NCBI RefSeq assembly: GCF_017052585.1
Contig: NZ_JAFFHZ010000001.1
Coordinates: 1,426,001 to 1,490,000 of the forward strand
Origin: Paenibacillus apiarius
GTDB lineage: Bacteria; Bacillota; Bacilli; Paenibacillales; Paenibacillaceae
DNA length: 64,000 bases
Direction: 5' to 3'
Below the pieces are notes generated by a model that worked only from the letters and a program-made list of their open reading frames with translations, was not told where the DNA came from and made no database searches. Each line of letters opens with the position of its first letter. Position 1 is the stretch's first letter. Positions 1 through 8,301 of the stretch are shown piece after piece. The position numbers were made by a program, and so were the translations under genes.

Positions 1-320
1 TGCGTGTTCAAATGGCTCTGCAAGACACCGAGCATGCCGCTTGCAATCGGCAGCCCGACGAGCCATACTGCCAGAGTAAGCAATTGATGCATATTTTTAT
101 CCGGAATTGCTTCATCGATAATACGTTGCATCACAAGCGGCGGCAGCAGACCGATGACAGCAGCCGTTAACGCTAACAGTATAATCAACGCCAACCGGGG
201 CCAATAGTTGCGGAACAACGCCCATATCCGCTTAAGCGATACATCCTTTACCTCAGCTCGTTTCGTCGCCCCTTGCGGTTCATTGATTCGCATCGTATTG
301 CCATTCCAAGCTTGACGCAT
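1..320 (-). CDS. ABC exporter half-transporter, N-terminal part (cut by window edge)
   Basis: Only about 106 N-terminal residues are present; the 3' end lies outside the window. A hydrophilic leader of some 30 residues is followed by a first membrane helix (LALIILLALTAAVIGLLPP) and the segment LVMQRIIDEAIPD. This is the usual beginning of the membrane domain of type-1 ABC exporters, in which a membrane domain is fused to an ATPase. The ATPase domain cannot be seen, so lipid, peptide or drug export cannot be told apart. The start is placed at the ATG with AAGGAG 8 nt upstream; an in-frame ATG at 326 would sit only 2 nt from that site. Confidence 0.75.
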   Translation of the reverse strand, partial: MRQAWNGNTMRINEPQGATKRAEVKDVSLKRIWALFRNYWPRLALIILLALTAAVIGLLPPLVMQRIIDEAIPDKNMHQLLTLAVWLVGLPIASGMLGVLQSHLNT

Positions 321-379
321 AGGCATTTCTCCTTATCATGGATGTTTCGATATTGTCATACGTTTTGAAATATTTGGTA

Positions 380-408
380 TTGATCAGACCGACAGCATTC
401 TCTATACT
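380..408 (+). promoter_or_regulatory. SigA-type promoter of the lysine-riboswitch leader
   Basis: TTGATC (380-385) and TATACT (403-408) are separated by 17 bp. They lie directly upstream of the riboswitch that precedes lysP, so transcription would begin near 415. Confidence 0.6.
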
Positions 409-459
409 TAACAGATATATTGTAACAATGATGCATGTCATCTTCATAGTGCAAAAAAT

Positions 460-680
460 CCTCATCCTATCCACGATGAGGTAGAGGTTGCGATTGTTAT
501 GAGTATCTTCGTCAAGGCGGGAAGCGCCGATGAAGCGAAGAGAAAGGAACCGTCGCCGAAGTTCACGCCGCCCGCTTCCGGGGCGTGGGTTGGGGCTGCT
601 GCCGAAAGGCGCTGCACTGTCATGCGGAGATTACCCATCCTCGCATGATGCGCTATCTTTGGAAGGGTATGATGAGGGGA
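460..680 (+). ncRNA. Lysine riboswitch (L-box)
   Basis: The leader carries the conserved blocks of the lysine aptamer in order: GGTAGAGGTTGCG with ATGAGTATC near 479-507, GAAAGGAACCGTCGCCGAAG near 542-561, GGGGCTGCTGCCGAAAGGC near 593-611, and CATGCGGAGAT followed by TGGAAGGGTAT near 619-670. It is followed by an intrinsic terminator and by lysP, the expected arrangement for lysine-repressed uptake. The outer boundaries are approximate: a distal CCTCATCCTATCC/GGGTATGATGAGG pairing may close the aptamer, or 461-480 may form its own hairpin. Confidence 0.93.
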
Positions 681-686
681 CGGTCT

Positions 687-722
687 AACCGTTTGAACGT
701 TATACGCTTCAACGGTTTTTTT
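687..722 (+). terminator. Intrinsic terminator of the lysine riboswitch
   Basis: The stem AACCGTTTGAACG / CGCTTCAACGGTT is followed by a run of T. It lies between the aptamer and lysP and would end transcription when lysine is bound. Confidence 0.85.
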
Positions 723-781
723 GTTGTTCTCTCCTCCTTTCCGGCTATACTAAAGATACCTAAGGAGTGAAATCGGACATC

Positions 782-2230
782 ATGAGTCAAAAACAAGATC
801 AACAGCAGCTGCGCAGAAGTCTGAAGACGCGCCACCTGACAATGATCGCGCTTGGGGGTTCCATCGGAACAGGATTGTTCCTCGCGAGCGGCGGGGCGAT
901 AGCCCAGGCAGGCCCGGGAGGAGCGCTCGCCGCATATATTTCCGTGGGCATTATGGTGTACTTCCTGATGACGAGTCTGGGGGAATTGGCTACGTATATG
1001 CCCGATTCCGGCTCGTTCAGCACATATGCCAGCCGGTACGTCGATCCGGCGTTCGGGTTCGCGCTCGGTTGGAACTTTTGGTTCAACTGGGCGATTACGA
1101 TCGCGTCAGAGCTGGTTGCAGCCACGCTTATTATTAAATATTGGTTTCCTGACAGCAACTCGTTTATATGGAGCTTGTTGTTCTTGAGCATCATTTTCCT
1201 ATTGAATTATTTGTCCGTCAAAGGGTACGGAGAATCGGAATATTGGTTTGCGATTATTAAAATTACGACCGTTATCGTCTTCCTTGTGGTCGGCATTTTG
1301 ATGATCTTCGGCATTTTGGGCAGCGAGCGCATTGGCTTTGAAAATTTCCACGTCGGTGACGCGCCGTTCCACGGCGGATTTTTCGCCATTCTCGGCGTCT
1401 TTATGGCGGCCGGTTATTCGTTCCAAGGGACGGAGTTAGTCGGTGTCGCCGCCGGAGAGAGCGAGAATCCGCGCGAGAGCGTGCCGCGTGCCATCCGTCA
1501 GGTATTTTGGCGCATTTTGCTCTTTTACATCTTGGCGATTTTCGTAATTGCGATAATTATTCCCTATACGCATCCGAGCTTGCTGGCAAGCGATTTGAAC
1601 GATATTAACACTAGCCCGTTCACGCTTGTATTCGAGAAAGCGGGCTTTGCCTTCGCAGCAGCGGTTATGAATGCCGTCATTCTCTCGTCGGTGCTCTCGG
1701 CGGGCAACTCCGGCATGTACGCATCCACGCGTGTGCTGTGGGTGCTTGCAAAGGAAGGCAAGGCGCCGAAATTCCTGGCGAAGCTGAACAAGCGCGGCAT
1801 TCCGATCAATGCGCTGCTCTTGACGACTGCCGTCGGTATGCTCGCCTTTCTCGCCAGCTTCTTCGGAGACGGCGTTGTCTACCTGTGGCTTCTGAACGCA
1901 TCCGGCATGTGCGGCTTCATCGCCTGGCTTGGCATTGCGGTCAGCCATTACCGGTTCCGGCGCGCCTTCGTCAAGCAAGGCCACGATTTGAAGGAGCTGC
2001 CTTACAGAGCCCGCTTCTTCCCGTTCGGGCCGGTATTCGCTTTTACGCTTTGTATGATCGTTATTCTCGGCCAGAACTATCAAGCATTTATCGGCCATAC
2101 GATTGATTGGAAAGGCCTTCTCATGACATACATCGGGCTGCCCCTCTTCTTGGCTGTATGGCTCGGTTACAAATGGAAGCACCGCACGAAGGTCATTCCG
2201 CTTGAGGAATGCAAATTCGACCATAAATAA
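782..2230 (+). CDS. lysP: Lysine-specific amino acid permease
   Basis: This is a 482-residue APC-superfamily transporter with about 12 membrane segments. It opens with the amino acid permease signature (LKTRHLTMIALGGSIGTGL) and closely follows enteric LysP throughout, for example FQGTELVGVAAGESENPRE, SAGNSGMYASTRVLW and IAWLGIAVSHYRFRRAF. The lysine riboswitch in its leader independently supports lysine as substrate. The start is the ATG at 782; an in-frame GTG at 767 is part of the AAGGAG ribosome site and is rejected, although the resulting spacing of about 14 nt is long. Confidence 0.93.
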   Translation: MSQKQDQQQLRRSLKTRHLTMIALGGSIGTGLFLASGGAIAQAGPGGALAAYISVGIMVYFLMTSLGELATYMPDSGSFSTYASRYVDPAFGFALGWNFWFNWAITIASELVAATLIIKYWFPDSNSFIWSLLFLSIIFLLNYLSVKGYGESEYWFAIIKITTVIVFLVVGILMIFGILGSERIGFENFHVGDAPFHGGFFAILGVFMAAGYSFQGTELVGVAAGESENPRESVPRAIRQVFWRILLFYILAIFVIAIIIPYTHPSLLASDLNDINTSPFTLVFEKAGFAFAAAVMNAVILSSVLSAGNSGMYASTRVLWVLAKEGKAPKFLAKLNKRGIPINALLLTTAVGMLAFLASFFGDGVVYLWLLNASGMCGFIAWLGIAVSHYRFRRAFVKQGHDLKELPYRARFFPFGPVFAFTLCMIVILGQNYQAFIGHTIDWKGLLMTYIGLPLFLAVWLGYKWKHRTKVIPLEECKFDHK

Positions 2231-2251
2231 AGATCTTCCCCAGCAAGAAGC

Positions 2252-2319
2252 AAGTCCGCACCTCATCCGTTGCGCGCCATAGACATGGCGGCGCGGCGAA
2301 TAAGGGGGCGGGCTTTTTA
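2252..2319 (+). terminator. Terminator after lysP
   Basis: AAGTCCGC near 2252 can pair with GCGGGCTT near 2308-2315, enclosing a second hairpin (TTGCGCGCCAT/ATGGCGGCGCGG), followed by TTTTTATTTT. Confidence 0.65.
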
Positions 2320-2462
2320 TTTTGTATGGTCTCTGGCCAGTGGATACTGTGCGGCAGGGAAACTAGTACTATAGAAACTTAGCCCAGTGGCTAGATAAAC
2401 GTTGAAGTCGCCTTGCACGGGGTTATATCCACTTTTGTTTTGCAGCAATGCTCCACCAATTG

Positions 2463-2485
2463 GTTAATGATGTATATTCATTAAC
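2463..2485. promoter_or_regulatory. Inverted repeat upstream of cydAB (possible redox operator)
   Basis: GTTAATGA and TCATTAAC form a perfect 8-bp inverted repeat around a 7-nt AT-rich centre, 58 nt before cydA. Cytochrome bd operons of Firmicutes are commonly controlled by redox repressors such as Rex. This half-site differs from the usual TTGTGAA, so the regulator is not assigned. Confidence 0.4.
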
Positions 2486-2542
2486 ATCTTTCCATACACT
2501 AACGTCCGAGCCGACCTTATTCCGAAGCAAAGAGGTGGATGT

Positions 2543-3910
2543 ATGGATCCCGTAACAATGGCCCGTGCCTTATTCGGCACCTCCATGGCCTTTCATATTA
2601 TATTTGCCACGCTAGGGGTTGGACTGCCCCTCATGATAGTGTTCGCCGAAATTATGTACTGGCGCAAGAAAGACCGGGACTATGCCGTGCTCGCGCGGCG
2701 CTGGACGAAGGCGCTCGGCATTCTGCTCGGCGTCGCCATTCCATCCGGCACAATCGTAGGTGTCATGCTCGCCCTATTGTGGCCCGGATTTATGGAAATC
2801 GTTGGACAGGTAATCGCCGTGCCGTTTCAAGTGGAAATCTGGGCCTTCTTCTTCGAGGCGCTGTTCATGGCCATTTACCTGTATGCCGCCGATCGCCTGT
2901 CTTCCGGCATGCGCATCCTGAGCGTGTTCTTCGTCATGGTCGGTGCCAGCGCCTCGGCGGTGCTCATTACCGATGCCCAAGCGTGGATGAACACGCCCAC
3001 CGGCTTCAAGCTAGTGGACGGGAAGATTACCGAAGTCGATCCTTGGGCCGCCGTCTTTAACCCGTCCTTTTTCACGTCCGCCCATCATGTGCTGACAACG
3101 GGCTACATGACCGGCGCGTTCTTCATCGTGACCTCAGCCGCCGTCATGCTGCTTAAAGCCCGGCAAGACGAGCGCGAAGCGGCCTATCACCGCAAAGGCC
3201 TGATGCTCGGACTCGTCATCGGCTTGGCAATGTCGCTGATCACGGCGATGAATGGGCATGCGGCCGCTCAATCCTTGCATAAGCACAATCCGGAGAAGCT
3301 TGCCGCAGCGGAGGGGCTTTTTCAAACGACGACACATGCCCCGCTCGTCATTGGCGGAATTCCCGATCCCGATACGCAGACGATTAAGTATGGCATCGAA
3401 ATTCCCGGCATGCTCAGCTTCCTGGCAGCGAATTCGTTCGATACCGAGGTGAAAGGATTGAACGAGATTCCGCGGGAAGATTGGCCGCCGTTGTTCGTCC
3501 ATACTTTGTTCAATCTCATGGTGTTTATCGGATTCGGCTTGCTGGGCCTCTCGTTCGCGGTCGTCATGTGGCGCGCCTTCACCCGCAAATCGCCACGGCC
3601 GTTCCCGCGCTGGTTGATGCACCTGTTCGTGTGGACTGGCCCATTGTCTATGCTGGGCATCGAAATCGGCTGGATCTTCAGCTGTTCCGCACGGCAGCCT
3701 TGGACGATCTACCGCGTACAGCGCACGACGGATGCCGCCCTGAAGAGCGACAGCATGGGCACGCTGTTCTTACTATTCGTCATCATCTACGTGGTGCTGT
3801 TAATTATGACTTCGCTCGTCATGCGCCACTATTTCAGGCGCCATCCCGTCTCCGCCGATCTGATCGAGCATGCGGAAGATACGAATGACACCAAAGGGGC
3901 ATTCTCATGA
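2543..3910 (+). CDS. cydA: Cytochrome bd-type quinol oxidase subunit I
   Basis: This 455-residue polytopic membrane protein is the haem-bearing subunit of the bd-type terminal oxidase, which oxidises quinol and reduces O2 to water. Family marks seen are the N-terminal FHIIFATLGVG histidine, SAHHVLTTGYMTGAFF for the b558 region, the Q-loop segment NPEKLAAAEGLFQT, and RQPW near residue 396. The usual (A/G)-E-x-GRQPW reads S-C-S-A-R-Q-P-W here, so the Glu is replaced by Cys and the Gly by Ala. The ATG has AGAGGTGG upstream. The stop overlaps cydB by 4 nt, so translation is probably coupled. Confidence 0.95.
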   Translation: MDPVTMARALFGTSMAFHIIFATLGVGLPLMIVFAEIMYWRKKDRDYAVLARRWTKALGILLGVAIPSGTIVGVMLALLWPGFMEIVGQVIAVPFQVEIWAFFFEALFMAIYLYAADRLSSGMRILSVFFVMVGASASAVLITDAQAWMNTPTGFKLVDGKITEVDPWAAVFNPSFFTSAHHVLTTGYMTGAFFIVTSAAVMLLKARQDEREAAYHRKGLMLGLVIGLAMSLITAMNGHAAAQSLHKHNPEKLAAAEGLFQTTTHAPLVIGGIPDPDTQTIKYGIEIPGMLSFLAANSFDTEVKGLNEIPREDWPPLFVHTLFNLMVFIGFGLLGLSFAVVMWRAFTRKSPRPFPRWLMHLFVWTGPLSMLGIEIGWIFSCSARQPWTIYRVQRTTDAALKSDSMGTLFLLFVIIYVVLLIMTSLVMRHYFRRHPVSADLIEHAEDTNDTKGAFS

Positions 3911-4944
3911 GCGACGCTACGATTGCGATTACGGTATTGTGGATCTTCCTGTTTATTTATTCGCTTCTCGGCTCGGTTGATTTCGGCGCCGGCTTCTGGG
4001 CGATGATTTTTGGGCAAAGAAATGCAGGCGGCGATACAAAAGCCGCCGGCCTGGCGAACCGCTTCCTATCGCCATCGTGGAAAATTACCAATACGTTTCT
4101 GGTGCTGTTCGTAGTCGCGCTGGTCGGTTTTTTCCCGCTGGCGACGTTCTCGCTCGCCTCACTGCTCTTGGTGCCCGTCTGCCTGGTGCTCATTTTGCTA
4201 ACGATTCGCAGCGCCTTCATGGTGTACAGCTATTCCGTGCACTCCTATGACCGCGCGCTGCGCATCATTTCCGGGATTACGGGGTTGTTGATTCCCGGCC
4301 TGCTCGTTGCGGTGCTGGCGGTGACGCTGGGCGGGCTCGTAACGGAAGCGCCGAACGGCGCCTTAACGCTGAATTACGGCAAGCTGCTGACCAGCCCGAC
4401 GCTGTATGCGCATTTGGCATTCGGCTACGCCACTGAGCTGTTCTTCTCGGCATTGTTCCTGGCCGACTATGCCCGGGAAGGCCGCGATCTGGCGACGTAT
4501 AGAACGTATCGGCGTTTAGCCGTCATCTTCGGACCGCTCAGCCTTATTGCGGCGGTTGCCGTCACGTTCACGATGCTGCCGGAGGCTGCATGGATTATCG
4601 CCCGCTTCCGGGAACAGTGGCTGTGGTTCCTCCTGTCAGCCGCCGCCTTCGGCATCGGATACGGCTGCTTGTTCATCAAGCGCCGGAAGGGCTTCATCGG
4701 CAGCACGCGCGCAGCCGTTATTTTCATCGCGGTGCAGTATGCATTAGCGAGCTTTGCCTACGGCAGGGCGCACTTGCCCTATATCATCTACCCGCAGCTT
4801 ACGCTGGAGGCTGGCTTTACGAACCCTGCCATCTTCCGTTCGCTGCTGATCGGATACATTGTGAGCACCATCCTGCTTATTCCGGTGTTCATCCTGTTCT
4901 GGAGACTCTTTTTGAAGGACAGGCGCTACCTCGAACAGGAATAA
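3907..4944 (+). CDS. cydB: Cytochrome bd-type quinol oxidase subunit II
   Basis: This 345-residue membrane protein starts within the cydA stop codon (ATGA). The N-terminal SLLGSVDFGAGFW and the later AHLAFGYATELFFSALFLADYA segments are typical of CydB, which completes the oxidase but carries no haem ligands. No cydCD assembly exporter follows; a hairpin terminator and a convergent gene do. The truncated ABC half-transporter at the left edge is not adjacent and should not be read as CydC or CydD. Confidence 0.95.
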   Translation: MSDATIAITVLWIFLFIYSLLGSVDFGAGFWAMIFGQRNAGGDTKAAGLANRFLSPSWKITNTFLVLFVVALVGFFPLATFSLASLLLVPVCLVLILLTIRSAFMVYSYSVHSYDRALRIISGITGLLIPGLLVAVLAVTLGGLVTEAPNGALTLNYGKLLTSPTLYAHLAFGYATELFFSALFLADYAREGRDLATYRTYRRLAVIFGPLSLIAAVAVTFTMLPEAAWIIARFREQWLWFLLSAAAFGIGYGCLFIKRRKGFIGSTRAAVIFIAVQYALASFAYGRAHLPYIIYPQLTLEAGFTNPAIFRSLLIGYIVSTILLIPVFILFWRLFLKDRRYLEQE

Positions 4945-4980
4945 GAAAATCGCCACGCTCGCCGCGAGCAGACGCAACAA

Positions 4981-5021
4981 CAGGCCTTGTCCCACGCATC
5001 GGCGTAACGGGGCAAGGCCTG
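4981..5021. terminator. Hairpin terminator between convergent cydB and the transglutaminase-like gene
   Basis: CAGGCCTTGTCCC and GGGGCAAGGCCTG form a 12-13 bp stem. The following T-tract is poor in both directions, so efficiency is uncertain. Confidence 0.6.
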
Positions 5022-5040
5022 TCCATTGCTATAATACAAG

Positions 5041-6240
5041 TTATTCCGGCATTATAATCTCCACAATCAGATCGTCGTTGTCCTTCAGAGAGGACACGCG
5101 ATACTCCAGCGGAGCGGACAAACCGGCCGCATCCAGCACATCATGCAGATCGGAGCGAAGCTGCAGTTCACTCCCCGTATATCGGAGTTGAAAGTGGTCG
5201 CGCCCGGATTGCCTAGCCGACTGGAAGCGTCCCGTCAAGTCCGTCACATCCCGTATCGCCCTGTCCGGCAGGAGCACGTCTGCGCTCCATACCTGTTCCA
5301 GTTGGCCCGTCAACCGCTTCAATGCCTCGTCATCGCTTTGATGCATGCGCAGCAAAGCCTGTTCATACGGCTCGACCGCCTGCGGGATGTTATCCGATGT
5401 CCATGAATGATCCATGCGCATCTCCGCGTCGGTGCGCAAGTAATAGGTATACCGGACCTGGTCGCCCCGGTCTGGCAGCGGATCATCCCACGTTGCATCA
5501 ATGTGATACCACTTGCCATCCAACTGGATCATATTCCACGCATGAAGCATGCCGCCCGCTTCCCCTTCCACTATGATGGTCCGAATACCGGCTTCTTCGA
5601 ACATCGCCTGCATGAGCAGCGCATAGCCTTGACATACCGTCTTTCCTTCGGTCAGCGCCTCGTAGGCGGTAAACTTCGTCATTGCCTCATCATAGGCGAC
5701 ATGGCTCACGATATAATCGTGTATCGCTTTTACCTTCACATGCGGAGATTCGTCGCTCTTCGTGATGCTTGCCACGATCTCCTTCGCCTGATTCCGCACA
5801 TAAAGCGATTGCGCATACGTTTCACGGTAATCAACATATACAGTGACATTGGCGTAATCATTGCCGCCTTTCCATTTGAACGAATATTTGCTGACATTGT
5901 AGCGTATGAACGGATCGGAATAGAGCGCTTCCGACAACGCCTTGCTGACTTGCTCCGTCAGTGTATCCGTACTTCCAACATATCGGAAGGAAGACATCGT
6001 TTCGCGCAAGGTGAATCGTTCACTCAACCAATCGCGCATCCCTTGATTGTCCCGCAACGTAACTTGAGAGGATTGAGCTTCTACGGTAGGCCATATTGCA
6101 AAGCCTGTAATAATTCCTATGGCAATACCGCCAAAAATCAAGACGCGAATCATGGAGAACCAGGAGCGTTTGCGCTGTAAATCACCCATTTCCCGGGGGC
6201 ACCATACGCCGTTCCGAGCCTTAATATCGAACAACCGCAT
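5041..6240 (-). CDS. Membrane-anchored transglutaminase-like protein
   Basis: The product has about 399 residues. A short cytoplasmic N-terminus is followed by one membrane helix (MIRVLIFGGIAIGIITGFAI), a variable extracytoplasmic region, and a transglutaminase-like core near residues 180-290. The papain-type triad is visible: Cys in GKTVCQGYALLMQ, His in GGMLHAWNMI and Asp in WYHIDATWDD. Such domains act as proteases or cross-linking enzymes at the envelope; the substrate is unknown. The ATG at 6240 follows AAGGTGG closely, and starts at GTG 6246 or ATG 6189 are also possible. Confidence 0.8.
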   Translation of the reverse strand: MRLFDIKARNGVWCPREMGDLQRKRSWFSMIRVLIFGGIAIGIITGFAIWPTVEAQSSQVTLRDNQGMRDWLSERFTLRETMSSFRYVGSTDTLTEQVSKALSEALYSDPFIRYNVSKYSFKWKGGNDYANVTVYVDYRETYAQSLYVRNQAKEIVASITKSDESPHVKVKAIHDYIVSHVAYDEAMTKFTAYEALTEGKTVCQGYALLMQAMFEEAGIRTIIVEGEAGGMLHAWNMIQLDGKWYHIDATWDDPLPDRGDQVRYTYYLRTDAEMRMDHSWTSDNIPQAVEPYEQALLRMHQSDDEALKRLTGQLEQVWSADVLLPDRAIRDVTDLTGRFQSARQSGRDHFQLRYTGSELQLRSDLHDVLDAAGLSAPLEYRVSSLKDNDDLIVEIIMPE

Positions 6241-6480
6241 CACCACCTTCGCTTCGGCGGTGTTGTCCCGCCCATGCTGGTACGAATCGTAACATAGGCA
6301 ATTTGCAGATGCTGTCTAGTTATGGAGCGGATATGATCGAGGAGGTTTCGTTCCGTTTCTATCGTGATCGACAAGCTGTGGCAGCAAGAGAGCCCTTTTT
6401 AGATGATTGGCGTCGCGGATACCCCCTTTCCTATGCAGAGAAAAAGACGACTGATAGCGAATGCGTGCGACATTTGCCTG

Positions 6481-6520
6481 AAAAAAAAGCGCAAGAGGAA
6501 GAGAATTCTTCGTCTTGCGC
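6481..6520 (-). terminator. Terminator of the alpha/beta-hydrolase pseudogene
   Basis: Read on the minus strand, GCGCAAGA-C-GAAGA and TCTTC-C-TCTTGCGC pair and are followed by eight T. It lies immediately after the TAA of the reconstructed hydrolase frame. Confidence 0.85.
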
Positions 6521-6521
6521 C

Positions 6522-7429
6522 TTATGAAGAGCCGGGTTGCAAGTGCTGCCGCAAAAACGGCAGCACTTCCGGCCAGAACGCAGGGTCTCTGTCCGAGCTG
6601 CTGTGGCCGTCTGAATCGACAATCAAATGCGGCTGATGATAGGACAACCGCTGCAGCACATTTTCCAAATCGCTGGCAGGAATATAGCCATCCTTGCGGG
6701 AATGGACCAGCAGCAGCGGGACTCTTCCCTAGTGCGCGCATAATTGCTGGACATGCATTTCGCCAGATCCAGGCCGTCGTAGACAGCAGTTGGAATCTGG
6801 GACCGATACAGCCAAATACGCGGAATGACCGTTGCGAGCGGAAACGCGGGCAGCTTGCGCCGCTTCAGCTCCGCCGCAACCATCGTTAGCGGGCGGGAGG
6901 GCATCGAATCGGTAACGACAGCCTGAACGGACAACCCTTCGTCCAACGCCAAGATGGCGCCGAAGCCGCCCAATGAATGTCCAAGCACTCCGATGCGCCC
7001 GCTATCCACATCCGGACGTTTCCGCACGTAGCGCACCGCCGCAAGCAAATCGTCTCGGAACAACAATGCGGACGGCGCCTTCACGGTTCCGCTCTCGCCA
7101 TGACTGGTCACATCGTACATGAATACATTAAAGCCCGCATCCGCGAGCGGATAAGCATAGCGAAGCACACGCACGCGATTGGAGCCCCAACCGTGTGACA
7201 CGATGATAACCGGAGCCTTTTGTGCCGGCGTATTCCCTTTTCCCCATATGAACCAGCCCTGAAGCGCGGCGCAGCCCTCAAACGTCACCCGCTCAAAAGG
7301 CCGTTCGGGTTCGGCGCTCACCGGAATTTGCCGCGGGGACTGGCTCTTCACTGCCAACGCCCAAGCACCGCCCGCTGCGCTGCTGACGAGAGCCAAAGCG
7401 CTCACACCATAAGTCCACAGCATAGCCAC
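6522..7429 (-). pseudogene. Alpha/beta hydrolase with a frameshift near its 3' end
   Basis: From a GTG start (AGAGG 8 nt upstream) the frame encodes an N-terminal membrane anchor, the oxyanion region VIIVSHGWGSN and the nucleophile elbow GVLGHSLGG. After the residues DLAKCMSS (about 6750) the open frame becomes unrelated sequence. The two other frames carry the rest: first IMRALG, then VPLLLVHSRKDGYIPASDL and the catalytic-His segment DSDGHSSS, ending at TAA 6522. Two extra bases, one near 6749 and one near 6727, would explain this. It is either a recent inactivation or a sequencing error. Confidence 0.75.
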
Positions 7430-7548
7430 ATATATCGCCTCTCTTATATAATTGCCTCACGTTCATTGTCTACTATTATTATTTAATCATATCGGCCTTA
7501 TCCGAAACCCGCATGCGCAAATTTATGTGCGGTTAGACAATCATGCAG

Positions 7549-8253
7549 CTACCCGTTCTCCAACGCTTTTTCCTGTACGGTTAGAACGAAGCGTTCGGCG
7601 TGCCCGGCCAGCCGCTCGAACTGTCCTTCCCGAATATAGTCGGCTCGCACCAGCTTGGAGCCCAAGCCGAAGGCAGAGGCGCCCGCCTTCAAGTAATCCG
7701 CGACATTGCCCATGTCCACGCCGCCTGTCGCAATGATCGGGATGTGCCGCAGCGGGCCGCGGATTTCCCGGATATAATCCGGTCCAAGCGTTCCGAGCGG
7801 GAACAGCTTGACCGCTTTCGCCCCGGCTTTCCAGGCGCGCACGATTTCCGTCGGTGTAAGCACGCCCGGCCACACATCCACACCTTGCTCCGCAGCACAG
7901 GAAATGACCTCCTCGTCCAAATTCGGAGAAATGAGGAACTGGGCGCCGCTGGCGAGCGCTTCTCGGGCTTCAGCCATATCCGTTACCGTTCCTGCGCCGA
8001 TATATGCCTTACCGTCGAACCGTTCCCGCCAACGATGGATAATCTTCGCAGCGTCTTCCGTGTTCATGGTCACCTCCATGAAGCGGACGCCGCCCTTCAC
8101 CAGCGCTTCTCCGGCAAGAGCGGCCGCTTCTCCAGTAAAGCCGCGGAAAATAGCCACGATGCGTGCCGTTAGCATCTGTTCCGTTATAGACAGATCGGCT
8201 GCCGTTATCAGGCTATCTCTTCTCATCGCTGCTTCATCGGTGTCCTTCATCAT
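7549..8253 (-). CDS. Bifunctional KDPG/KHG (2-keto-3-deoxy-6-phosphogluconate) aldolase
   Basis: This class I aldolase has about 234 residues. It cleaves 2-keto-3-deoxy-6-phosphogluconate to pyruvate and glyceraldehyde 3-phosphate. Visible marks are ARIVAIFRG, the glutamate segment FMEVTMNT, GAGTVTD, the Schiff-base lysine in AKAVKLFPLG, and IATGGVDMGNVADYLKAGA. The start at 8253 has GAGGGGG 8 nt upstream; an upstream in-frame ATG at 8292 lacks a comparable site. It lies 48 nt downstream of the ROK kinase, probably in one transcript, which suggests an acidic-sugar or amino-sugar catabolic unit. Confidence 0.9.
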   Translation of the reverse strand: MMKDTDEAAMRRDSLITAADLSITEQMLTARIVAIFRGFTGEAAALAGEALVKGGVRFMEVTMNTEDAAKIIHRWRERFDGKAYIGAGTVTDMAEAREALASGAQFLISPNLDEEVISCAAEQGVDVWPGVLTPTEIVRAWKAGAKAVKLFPLGTLGPDYIREIRGPLRHIPIIATGGVDMGNVADYLKAGASAFGLGSKLVRADYIREGQFERLAGHAERFVLTVQEKALENG

Positions 8254-8301
8254 CTGCCATGCCCCCTCTCTTGTTGTTCCGATGTCATTCAACTGCCTGC
8301 C

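Noticed and set aside
1-320. Left-edge ABC half-transporter as CydC or CydD for the nearby cydAB
   Set aside because: It is on the other strand, separated by lysP and its riboswitch, and too short to assign.
1436-2266. 276-codon open frame on the minus strand inside lysP
   Set aside because: It lies opposite the conserved permease, has no ribosome site, and its translation is rich in Arg, His, Glu and Gln without any family resemblance: a shadow frame.
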